Shown: positions 1 to 6,488 of the stretch, piece by piece
How positions within the stretch are numbered: the first letter of the stretch is position 1
Layout of the letters: every line of letters starts with the position of its first letter
Assembly (NCBI GenBank): GCA_903922535.1
Contig: CAIXUF010000952.1
Location: forward strand, 1-6,716
Direction of reading: 5' to 3'
Source: Candidatus Hydrogenedentota bacterium
GTDB lineage: Bacteria > Hydrogenedentota > Hydrogenedentia > Hydrogenedentiales > CAITNO01
Length of the DNA: 6,716 nt
Program-made: the position numbers and the translations under genes
The notes under the pieces: model-generated
Database searches by the model: none
What the model saw: the letters and a program-made list of their open reading frames with translations, nothing else
What the model was told of the DNA's origin: nothing

Positions 1-350
1 ACAACAACGCGTTCAACGACCTGAGCGATGCGACCTTCAGCATCGCGGCGCCGGGTGATGCGCCGGTGCTCACGGTGGCCGCGCCGAACGGCGGCGAGAC
101 GCTGGTGGTGGGCGAAACCTACGCCATCACGTGGACCTCGGCCAATCTGACGGGCGACGTGGCGGTGCTGCTGAGCGAGAACGGAACGGACACCGTGTGG
201 GTTGGCGCGGCCGCGCTTGCGGACGGGCAAATCCTGTGGACGGTTCCGGCGTGGGTGAATCCGGCCGCTGACTACAAGGTCCACCTTATCTCCGCAGTCA
301 ACAACGCGGTGCAGGACACGAGCGACGGCACGTTCACAATAACGCCGTAA
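1..350 (+). CDS. Secreted Ig-like (Kre9/KNH-type) repeat protein, C-terminal end, partial at 5' side
   Basis: The frame is open from the left edge (first full codon at 3) to TAA at 348-350, giving about 116 visible residues. It holds the tail of one repeat, a short link, and one complete Ig-like repeat. The repeat opens with PNGGETL (codons from 84), followed by GETYAITW, then DGQILWTVP, then DYKVHLIS, and it closes SDGTFTI. This order of motifs is that of the Kre9/KNH-like Ser-Thr-rich Ig-like domain, common in very long secreted or surface proteins of environmental bacteria, where it probably acts as a spacer or adhesive module. The previous repeat ends with NNAFNDLSDATFSI, which matches NNAVQDTSDGTFTI at the end of the last one. 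The protein stops straight after the domain, with no visible PEP-CTERM, LPXTG or type IX sorting tail. The full size, signal peptide and any catalytic domain lie outside the window. The family call is from motif pattern, not from a search. Confidence 0.75.
   Translation, partial: NNAFNDLSDATFSIAAPGDAPVLTVAAPNGGETLVVGETYAITWTSANLTGDVAVLLSENGTDTVWVGAAALADGQILWTVPAWVNPAADYKVHLISAVNNAVQDTSDGTFTITP
3..341 (+). repeat. Ends of two consecutive Ig-like repeat units, period 297 nt
   Basis: The 42-nt stretches 3-44 and 300-341 encode homologous domain ends (9 of 14 residues identical) and both begin with AACAACGCG. The offset is 297 nt, or 99 codons, which sets the repeat unit length. The synonymous positions have diverged, so the duplication is not recent. 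Confidence 0.7.
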
Positions 351-398
351 GGCACGGTTCTCCCGGCAAGCCGGGAAAGCGTGCGGACCAACGATTAC

Positions 399-433
399 GG
401 GCCTCCCGACTCTCATGGGTCGGGAGGCCCTTT
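399..433 (+). terminator. Rho-independent-type terminator after the Ig-repeat gene
   Basis: There is a perfect 12-bp inverted repeat, GGGCCTCCCGAC at 399-410 and GTCGGGAGGCCC at 419-430. The loop is 8 nt and the 3' side is followed by TTT. The stem is very GC-rich and lies about 50 nt after the stop codon at 350. The U tract is short, so termination may be partial, but this is the best terminator in the window and it separates the Ig-repeat gene from fkp. Confidence 0.8.
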
Positions 434-461
434 GAATACACGCGATGTGTTTTCAAAGCCG

Positions 462-502
462 CATCCGAATCATCACTGCACGCGGGCAGTGCCGGATGTT
501 TT
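462..502 (+). other. Two-tier bulged stem-loop followed by a T tract
   Basis: The outer arms are CATCCG (462-467) and CGGATG (493-498). The inner arms are CACTGC (474-479) and GCAGTG (486-491) with a 6-nt loop. The two stems are separated by six unpaired bases on the 5' side and one on the 3' side. TTTT follows at 499-502. It could be a second terminator, a structured 5' leader element for fkp, or chance. No known riboswitch consensus is recognisable to me. Confidence 0.4.
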
Positions 503-522
503 GCAGGAGGAAAGCGCGAAGA

Positions 523-699
523 TTGGAAGATGTCGCATTCGCGCCACAGGGCAGCGCAGCTGTATGCGATCGTGAGATCGTTGAAGTGGCGGGTCGCATT
601 GGGATCGCCGTGCGAACGCGAAATTCAACGGTTCCCTTGATTCTTTCGCATCTGGATTGTGATACTGTCCACCAACAGGTTGCTTCCCGGGCCTTGTAA
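523..699 (+). CDS. Possible 58-codon leader ORF upstream of fkp
   Basis: A strong ribosome-binding-like AGGAGG at 505-510 is followed after 12 nt by an in-frame TTG at 523. Reading from this TTG gives 58 residues, beginning MEDVAFAPQG and ending in TAA at 697-699. The stop lies 6 nt before the fkp ATG and is in the same frame. No protein family is recognised and the composition is not distinctive. The alternative ATG at 530 is in another frame and gives 36 residues. What supports the ORF is the ribosome binding site and the tight spacing to a gene that lacks one of its own. Against it are the TTG start, the long spacing, and a promoter candidate inside it. It may equally be non-coding leader. 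Confidence 0.22.
   Translation: MEDVAFAPQGSAAVCDREIVEVAGRIGIAVRTRNSTVPLILSHLDCDTVHQQVASRAL
637..666 (+). promoter_or_regulatory. Weak extended -10 sigma70-like promoter candidate for fkp
   Basis: TTGATT at 637-642 is separated by 18 nt from GATACT at 661-666. The -10 is preceded by TG (658-659) one base upstream, as in extended -10 promoters. Transcription would start near 673, about 33 nt before the fkp ATG. The -35 matches the consensus at four of six positions and so does the -10. Confidence 0.3.
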
Positions 700-705
700 C
701 GGCAC

Positions 706-3700
706 ATGTCCGAAAATATGGGGGTTCCGATGGTGGATGCTGGAAGTTCTTGCGCGGACTCGTGGGATTATCTTGTTGTAACGGCATCGAACGCCGAACA
801 GGCCGCGGCCTACGAGTCGCAGCTCGCGATTCGGCGCGGGCTTGGGCTGCTGCATGGCGCGGGCCGTGTTTTGGTTGTGGCTGACCCGGGAGGCAGACGG
901 GTAGGCAGCGGGGGGAGCACCATTCACAGCTTGGTCACTGTGTTGAACCATGAACGGGGCGGCATGAGGTCGCCCGCTGCCGATTGGATGCGCAACACCC
1001 TCGGGCGTCTGCGCATTCTGATCATCCATGCGGGCGGCGATTCGAAACGGCTGCCCACCTATGGGCCCTGCGGAAAGATATTTGTCCCAGTGCCCGGCGA
1101 CAGCGATTGTGCGATCACGCCCACGCTGTTTGACCGGCAATTACCAGTGTACCTCGCGCTGCCCAAGCCCGAAGCCGGAGGCGGCCAGACGGTTATCACT
1201 TCCGGTGATGTGCTGTTGGGTTTCGACCCCGCGCTGGTGCGCCTCGCCGAAGATGGCATTACGGGACTTGGCTGCCATGCCGCGCCGGAAGAGGCGGCCG
1301 GCCACGGAGTCTTCTGCCCTGCGGGGGACACGGTGTGCCGGTTCTTGCAGAAGCCGTCTCCAGACGCCCAGCGTGAACGGGGTGCGGTGGACCGTTACGG
1401 ACGGAGCGTGCTCGACATCGGCGTGATGAGTTTCAACGGTGACACCGCCGCGCGCCTGCTCAGCCTGTGCTGCGTCCGTCCCACAGCGGACGGAAGTCTG
1501 GCTTGGCAGGGTCCCGTGGCGGAAGCGGTGATGTCGTACGGCCTTGACTTCTACCGTGAGATTGCCTGTGCGCTGGGTTCGGACACGACGGCAAGTGAAT
1601 ACTCCACAGAAGTGCGCATGTCCGGCTGCACCCTTGCGCAACCTGTTCTGGAGCAGGTTTACGGGGCGGTTCACGGCATACCATTTCACGTGCAGGTGCT
1701 TGCCAAGTGCGACTTTCTTCATTTTGGAACGCTGAGCCAGTTGGTTTCCAGCGGCATCAGACTGCTTCGCGAGGATCGCGGCATAACGGACCACCGGGAA
1801 ATTCTGAGCATCGCCAACACGGTCTCGAAATCGGGCGCTATTGCGGGAACGCGCTCCTGGGTGGAAGCCTGCACGATCAATGCGCCGCTGACGCTTTCAG
1901 GCGGCAATGTTCTCGCCGGAGTGGACATTGACGAAGCGCTTTCCTTGGCCGAAGACGCCTGCATCGACGTGCTTGAGGGGCTTGGCCGCGACGGTGCGCG
2001 GGTGTGGGTCATGCGTTTCTACCATTCGGGAGATGATTTCAAGGGAAAAACGCTGTGGGGATTGCCGCTCGGCGAACTGATCGCCCTTTCTGGAAGCAAC
2101 GAGGAGGATATTTGGGATAGGAGCCTTGCGACTGCGGACCGCGGGGTGTGGACGGCGCGCATGTTTCCCGCTGAGACGGCGCCGTCCGGCTATAGGCGCT
2201 GGCTTTGGCTCTTGGACCCGGGGACGGCCGATGCTGAACACTGGCTCCGGTGGCGTGAAGCCGACCGGTACAGTCTTGCAGAGAGTGCGCTGCTTACGGA
2301 CCAGACAGCTTTCTTCGCCCGACGGATGCGCCTGCGCGGTGCCCAAGTGCTCGAATCGCTTCCGCGGCTGTTCCGTCCGGACAGCGGCTTTTCCGCCGCC
2401 GAACTGGCCCATGTCCTGGCGCATGCCCCTGCGGACACGCCCGCGCTTGCCGCGCTCGTGCGCGAGCTGGCCCGGCATGAGACGAACAGCGGGGGCAAGG
2501 CGGGGATGAGCGCTGTTGAACTGGCCCGACTGGTCCACACCATTGCCACGGCATTGGAACGGCGTTTCGCGCAAGACCCCGGTTTCGGAGAAGTGCTGCG
2601 CGCAGAGGCGGTCCGACTGGACGCCCCTGAGCGGCTGTGGCTGGAAATGGCAGGGCTGCGGCTTGACAGGCATGCGGAAGTCGCGGCCTGGCCCGCGAAA
2701 GCGAAGGCTTTTGCCTTCGCGCGCGTCGGGGACGCCGTTGCCGCCGGTTCCGCCCATGTGGACACGGTTCCCAAGAATACCCTGCGCAAGGACGAGATCG
2801 TCTGGGGACGCGCCCCGGCGCGGCTCGACCTGGCCGGCGGGTGGAGCGACACGCCGCCATACACGCTCGAAGAGGGCGGCTGTGTGCTCAACGCGGCCGT
2901 CGATCTCAACGGCCAGCCGCCCATCCAGGCCTACGCCCGCGTCATCGACGAGCCTGTGATCCGGCTCGCATCCATCGACTTTGGCGGACGTCTCGAAATC
3001 ACGGAGCTGGAACAACTGTTGGACTACCGCACGCCCGGCAGCGGCTTCTCCCTGCCCAAGGCCGCGCTGGCCCTGTCGGGATTTGATCCCGCCCTGGCCC
3101 CCTGGCCGCAGGGCACCACCCTGCGCGGCATGCTCGAACGCTTCGGCGGCGGCATCGAACTCACCACGCTGGCGGCGATTCCCGGCGGCAGCGGTCTGGG
3201 AACCTCCAGCATAATGGGCGCCGTCATCCACGCCGTCATCCAGCGCGTGCTTGGCAACACCCTCGCACCGCGCGAACTGTTCCACGCGGTGCTGCGCCTT
3301 GAACAGGCGCTCACCACCGGCGGGGGCTGGCAGGACCAGATCGGGGGCATTGTTCCCGGTGCCAAGAGTATCGCCACCGCCCCGGGACTTGTTCCCGCCC
3401 CGTCCATCCATTTCGTGCCCGCCGACGTGCTTACCCCCCTGTCATGCGGGGGTTCCGCGCTCCTCTACTACACCGGCATCACCCGCCTGGCCAAGAACAT
3501 CCTGCAGCACGTCGTCGGAAACTGGCTCGACCGGGACCGGGCCGCGGTCGCCACGCTCCGTGCCATCCACGCCTCCCCCGCGCGCACGGCCGCCGCCATG
3601 GCCCGCAAAGACGCCCCCGCATTCGGACGCGCGCTTGACACGGCCTGGATGCTCAAGAAACAGCTCGACCCCGGCTCCACGAACCCTGAGATTGACGCCC

Positions 3701-3900
3701 TCATCAACGCAGTGCGCCCCCGGCTCCACGGTGCCAAAATCATGGGTGCGGGCGGCGGCGGATTCATTCTCATGATCGCCAAAAGCCCACAGGACGCCCA
3801 GGCTGTCGCCGACCAGCTTGCCCAGTCCCCCCCCAACGACCGCGCCCGCCTATTCGACTTCCAACTCAGCCCGCAAGGTCTTGACGTCACCGTCTGCTGA
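706..3900 (+). CDS. fkp: Bifunctional L-fucokinase / L-fucose-1-phosphate guanylyltransferase
   Basis: The 1064-residue cytosolic enzyme of the L-fucose salvage route phosphorylates L-fucose with ATP and joins the product to GMP from GTP, giving GDP-L-fucose. The N-terminal guanylyltransferase half shows GSGGST (67-72), GGDSKRLP (110-117) with GKIF (123-126), SGDVLL (166-171), FLQKP (213-217) and LDIGV (236-240). Residues about 366-410 look like a beta-helix segment, followed by a mostly helical linker. The GHMP kinase half has RAPARLDLAGGWSDTPP (702-718), the phosphate loop PGGSGLGTSS (826-835), GGWQDQIGG (873-881) with the likely catalytic Asp877, and KIMGAGGGGF (1011-1020). Both halves look intact. 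Length is nearer the plant FKGP (about 1055) than Bacteroides Fkp (about 950). The ATG at 706 has no clear Shine-Dalgarno; ATG 730 (GGGGG just upstream) is a possible start, and the conserved part begins only at WDYLVVTAS (residue 20). GC content rises strongly towards the 3' end. Confidence 0.93.
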   Translation: MSENMGVPMVDAGSSCADSWDYLVVTASNAEQAAAYESQLAIRRGLGLLHGAGRVLVVADPGGRRVGSGGSTIHSLVTVLNHERGGMRSPAADWMRNTLGRLRILIIHAGGDSKRLPTYGPCGKIFVPVPGDSDCAITPTLFDRQLPVYLALPKPEAGGGQTVITSGDVLLGFDPALVRLAEDGITGLGCHAAPEEAAGHGVFCPAGDTVCRFLQKPSPDAQRERGAVDRYGRSVLDIGVMSFNGDTAARLLSLCCVRPTADGSLAWQGPVAEAVMSYGLDFYREIACALGSDTTASEYSTEVRMSGCTLAQPVLEQVYGAVHGIPFHVQVLAKCDFLHFGTLSQLVSSGIRLLREDRGITDHREILSIANTVSKSGAIAGTRSWVEACTINAPLTLSGGNVLAGVDIDEALSLAEDACIDVLEGLGRDGARVWVMRFYHSGDDFKGKTLWGLPLGELIALSGSNEEDIWDRSLATADRGVWTARMFPAETAPSGYRRWLWLLDPGTADAEHWLRWREADRYSLAESALLTDQTAFFARRMRLRGAQVLESLPRLFRPDSGFSAAELAHVLAHAPADTPALAALVRELARHETNSGGKAGMSAVELARLVHTIATALERRFAQDPGFGEVLRAEAVRLDAPERLWLEMAGLRLDRHAEVAAWPAKAKAFAFARVGDAVAAGSAHVDTVPKNTLRKDEIVWGRAPARLDLAGGWSDTPPYTLEEGGCVLNAAVDLNGQPPIQAYARVIDEPVIRLASIDFGGRLEITELEQLLDYRTPGSGFSLPKAALALSGFDPALAPWPQGTTLRGMLERFGGGIELTTLAAIPGGSGLGTSSIMGAVIHAVIQRVLGNTLAPRELFHAVLRLEQALTTGGGWQDQIGGIVPGAKSIATAPGLVPAPSIHFVPADVLTPLSCGGSALLYYTGITRLAKNILQHVVGNWLDRDRAAVATLRAIHASPARTAAAMARKDAPAFGRALDTAWMLKKQLDPGSTNPEIDALINAVRPRLHGAKIMGAGGGGFILMIAKSPQDAQAVADQLAQSPPNDRARLFDFQLSPQGLDVTVC
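2701..2720 (+). other. Perfect 8-bp hairpin inside fkp at the domain junction
   Basis: GCGAAGGC (2701-2708), a TTTT loop and GCCTTCGC (2713-2720) form a perfect inverted repeat. It sits in codons 666-672 (KAFAFAR), just before the kinase domain begins near residue 700. It may be only a by-product of GC-rich coding sequence. Confidence 0.45.
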
Positions 3901-3932
3901 GCCGTGCCGTGCGCCTTGTGTTCCCTCAGGCC

Positions 3933-3954
3933 GACCGGCTGTGCCGCCGGTCTT
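3933..3954 (+). terminator. Weak hairpin after fkp, possible terminator
   Basis: GACCGGC (3933-3939) and GCCGGTC (3946-3952) form a perfect 7-bp stem with a 6-nt loop, 33 nt after the fkp stop. Only TT follows on the plus strand and there is no U tract on the minus strand. It is the only clear hairpin in the 102-bp gap between the convergent fkp and STELLO-type genes, so it may serve either direction, perhaps with Rho. Confidence 0.35.
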
Positions 3955-4002
3955 GACCAAGCAATGGAAACATGGCCTGTTTGACAGCGCCGCAATTCCC
4001 GT

Positions 4003-5058
4003 TCAGAAGCCCGCCACACCAACACAACCCGCCGAGGAGGTGTCTTTCAACCAAGCCCGGACCAACGGCAGTTCCTCCTTTGGAAATATGGCTTCCCGCA
4101 CCAGCGCCTCATAACACGCCAGCATGTTTCTCCCCACATGCGCCGGATTTGCAGCGAGAGAGAGCGCATCCAGTATTTGGCGTATCTTTTCGTTGGCCAA
4201 ATATCCGGGTATCTCATCCTTGAAATCGCGCATCAGGTCGTGGGCGTTTCGTGCCTGCAGCACCTCCGCCGGGTGAAACACCAACTTTCTGCCCAGTGCC
4301 CACAGGCAACGCTGCGCAACAAAACTTCGCCAGATGTCCGTCATGCGAAAACTGCAGTGAACCGGCAAATACAGCAGCGGGTAAGCCTCCGGCCACCACC
4401 ACGTGCTCTGACTGTTGAAGGGGCACCAGGCCCCGTTGGACAATGCCACGGACGGGCCTGTATTGAAGCGCATCGGCTTGTCCATAACCAAGCGCCAAAC
4501 GGCGTCCACATCCGGCGATCCGTTGGCCAAACCCTGCTGCACAGGCGCCACCAGCACGCCGGGGCGCCCAACCGGCAACTTGGACTTTCCGTGAATCTTG
4601 TCGAGGGGCAATCCCCGCGGCCAGACCACGTCGTCTGAGTACCGGCGGTAGACATTCACCCAGCCCTTTGATCTCTGAACAACTGCCGACACTCGGACTT
4701 GCCGCCGGTTCCAGTTCTTCAGGGGGGCATTGTCATCGTCGGTTTCATAGATGCATTCCGCCTGACGTTGCATCGCAAGAAGATACCCTATGTTCTTGCG
4801 GCAGTAATGGCCGGCGGGTAGGAGTGTGACCAAATGAAAGGGAAGCCGGAGCTGCTGCTCAAAAGTGACCAACTCGGCGCCTGAAAGGGCATATTCAAAA
4901 GGCCCTTTCTTGTCCCCGATGACAAGAATTGGACAATCCATCCCCCGCAGCAACCGACTCCAGGCATTCATGCTGGGGGTTGGAGCCTGAATCGTTGTCA
5001 CAACCACGGTCATGCGGGGATTCACCGTCACTTGTCTGCCCGTTTTGTGCGTTGCCAT
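4003..5058 (-). CDS. STELLO (DUF288) family glycosyltransferase-like protein
   Basis: The 351-residue protein carries the signature blocks of the STELLO/DUF288 family in order: VVVTTIQAPT (18-27), VIGDKKGP (46-53), RKNIGYLLAM (87-96), IYETDDDN (103-110), WVNVYRRY (133-140), WPRGLPLD (146-153), GLANGSPDVDAVWRL (176-190), PFNSQST (213-219), and YLPVHCSFRMTDIWRS (230-245). The acidic DDD inside YETDDDN resembles a GT-A metal and nucleotide-sugar site. The namesake plant proteins are Golgi membrane proteins that affect cellulose synthase assembly; this one has no visible signal peptide or membrane span and is probably cytosolic. Its donor and acceptor are not known to me. ATG 5058 is chosen because GGAGG at 5069-5073 lies 10 nt upstream; an in-frame ATG at 5118 would start inside the upstream gene without need. 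The start is 2 nt after the stop of the gene before it, so the two are very probably co-translated. Confidence 0.85.
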   Translation of the reverse strand: MATHKTGRQVTVNPRMTVVVTTIQAPTPSMNAWSRLLRGMDCPILVIGDKKGPFEYALSGAELVTFEQQLRLPFHLVTLLPAGHYCRKNIGYLLAMQRQAECIYETDDDNAPLKNWNRRQVRVSAVVQRSKGWVNVYRRYSDDVVWPRGLPLDKIHGKSKLPVGRPGVLVAPVQQGLANGSPDVDAVWRLVMDKPMRFNTGPSVALSNGAWCPFNSQSTWWWPEAYPLLYLPVHCSFRMTDIWRSFVAQRCLWALGRKLVFHPAEVLQARNAHDLMRDFKDEIPGYLANEKIRQILDALSLAANPAHVGRNMLACYEALVREAIFPKEELPLVRAWLKDTSSAGCVGVAGF

Positions 5059-5060
5059 GA

Positions 5061-6218
5061 TTACAGCGCCTCCATGCACTGACTGAGAAAATGCCTGGCA
5101 AAAGCCAGAGGAGCCCATTTCCTGTTGTACGCATCCCGGATGGCTTTCACGTTGGCGCTGTTCTGGCCCTCCTGCGCGTCGTAGATCCCAAGCAGCCGAT
5201 CCTTGACAGCAGCCCAGTCAACCCTGCTTTCGGGCTCATATCCCAGATCCCCAAACTCAGTGACCTCCACACCCATGTCGAACGGCGCGTGCCATCTGAC
5301 AGCCAGCGTGTCCGTGACCACCATTCCCCCACTCAGAAAAGTATCCATGAAACGGAAGGGGAGACTGCGGCGATAGCCCGAGATGTTCACATTCACCGCA
5401 GCCTGCCGCAGACGGCTTTGGTATTGACTCTCATTCAGCTTCGGACCGACAATGTCCGGGTTTGAGGACCGAAAGAGACACGCTGAAACGTCAGTCTTGC
5501 CGAAAGATCGCAGTATTTCGACCACGCGCCCCCGTTTGAGGTTTGGGTGATGCACCGCATCTCCCCATCGCGCCAACTGAGCGCTCTCGTCCTCGTATTC
5601 GTGGGGTGCGGGAAGCGCAGACTGGGAAGTAAACGGGACAGGAGCTCCATCCGAACCGAAAGAGGCGAAAATTCGTGTGTGCTTCGTCGAACAAAGATCC
5701 GATTCCCACTGCTGCAAGACCCGCAGATTCCGCTTCAGGCTCGTACTCCTGGCCAGGGGCCTTCCAAGCATGGCCGGCCGTATCTTGCGCGCAAAAGTGA
5801 AAACATCCGGATGATAGGGCACCCGAACTTGGCTGTTCAGAGGAAACCCCTGTGCTTCAAACGTCGTCGGGCACTGGCACTTAAAATACAAATCCACTGT
5901 TTCGAGCAGCCCCAGGCCGAAGTTGTAGGGTGAATCCGTCACATCCACCGCAAAGTTCATGACGCGGTCCTTAACCCGCAATCGACCGGTCATGCAGAAG
6001 TAATCCGTCGGACTCATCCGATCATAAAACACGGGCATCAGCCGAGGCCAAGGATGTTTCCCAAACACTCTTGACCTGAGCAGCTCCTGCCAAAAGGGCT
6101 CGCGAATCTCCAACTGAAGCATGCCCTGCTGCTCAAGTATTCCCAACCCCGTAAGCAGCCAGTCAAAAAGGGCCTGAAACCGGAGAGGGATATAGGTGAT
6201 TTCAATGGATGGTTTCAT
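5061..6218 (-). CDS. Putative GT-B-like glycosyltransferase, family unassigned
   Basis: This 385-residue protein has no signal peptide or clear membrane span. The main clue is at residues 281-303: GYRRSLPFRF directly followed by MDTFLSGGMVVTD. This resembles the C-terminal sugar-nucleotide-binding region of GT-B and exostosin-like glycosyltransferases, where a run like 'PFR..E.L.sG...V..D' is conserved. The region just before (RLRQAAVNVNISG, 269-281) fits the preceding strand and helix. The N-terminal half (DVTDSPYNFGLGLLETVDLYFKC, split around 92-113, then QCPTTFEAQG) shows no motif I can name; the CxC at 114-116 is noted without meaning. A GT-B reading is inference from one motif and fold-like pattern; no catalytic residue can be fixed. 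ATG 6218 is the first start after an in-frame stop at 6252-6254, with no good ribosome binding site (only purine-rich AAAAAAGA). It is first in a two-gene unit with the STELLO-type gene. Confidence 0.6.
   Translation of the reverse strand: MKPSIEITYIPLRFQALFDWLLTGLGILEQQGMLQLEIREPFWQELLRSRVFGKHPWPRLMPVFYDRMSPTDYFCMTGRLRVKDRVMNFAVDVTDSPYNFGLGLLETVDLYFKCQCPTTFEAQGFPLNSQVRVPYHPDVFTFARKIRPAMLGRPLARSTSLKRNLRVLQQWESDLCSTKHTRIFASFGSDGAPVPFTSQSALPAPHEYEDESAQLARWGDAVHHPNLKRGRVVEILRSFGKTDVSACLFRSSNPDIVGPKLNESQYQSRLRQAAVNVNISGYRRSLPFRFMDTFLSGGMVVTDTLAVRWHAPFDMGVEVTEFGDLGYEPESRVDWAAVKDRLLGIYDAQEGQNSANVKAIRDAYNRKWAPLAFARHFLSQCMEAL
5069..5073 (-). promoter_or_regulatory. Shine-Dalgarno site deciding the STELLO-type gene start
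   Basis: On the minus strand this reads GGAGG, 10 nt before ATG 5058-5056. It lies inside the last codons of the upstream glycosyltransferase gene, whose TAA is at 5063-5061. The placement is typical of translationally coupled genes. Confidence 0.7.
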
Positions 6219-6488
6219 GAGTGTGTCTTTTTTCGTTCCCAGGGTCTTCTTTCACGCCCGGGCTTTCCCCCGTTTCCAGAATTATCCGGCAAGGTTGTCC
6301 AGACCCCGCCGTCTTGGTTTCGGGTTTATGCCGTCTCTTCTTGTCGGTCTCCAAGACTTGGTGCAATCCGAAGGCTTTTGGTTTTGCGCACGATCCTTGC
6401 CTGACCAAACGTGAACGCCCGTCGCCGCGCGTTCCGCAGAGCCGGGGGGAGAACGGCGCGTTCAAAAGTGAACTCAGTCCAGACAAGA

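Larger units (their letters stand above)
351..705. other. Intergenic/leader region before fkp
   Basis: This is 355 bp between the Ig-repeat gene and fkp. It starts with a short hairpin at 361-376 (TCCCGG, loop CAAG, CCGGGA) just after the stop codon. Then come the strong terminator at 399-433, a bulged stem-loop at 462-498 followed by TTTT, a possible small ORF at 523-699 and a weak promoter candidate at 637-666. I see no tRNA, no rRNA and no conserved protein in any frame. Confidence 0.6.

Noticed and set aside
1897..3411. A 504-codon open frame on the minus strand inside fkp
   Set aside because: It lies opposite a clearly conserved enzyme. Its Gly/Arg/Pro-rich product has no recognisable domain. 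Long antisense frames are expected in GC-rich genes.
3968..3982. AAACA/TGTTT hairpin in the convergent gap
   Set aside because: It has only 5 weak base pairs and no T tract, so it is not useful as a terminator call.
4138..4638. A 166-codon plus-strand frame opposite the STELLO-type gene
   Set aside because: It is fully antisense to a gene with well-conserved motifs and shows no domain of its own.
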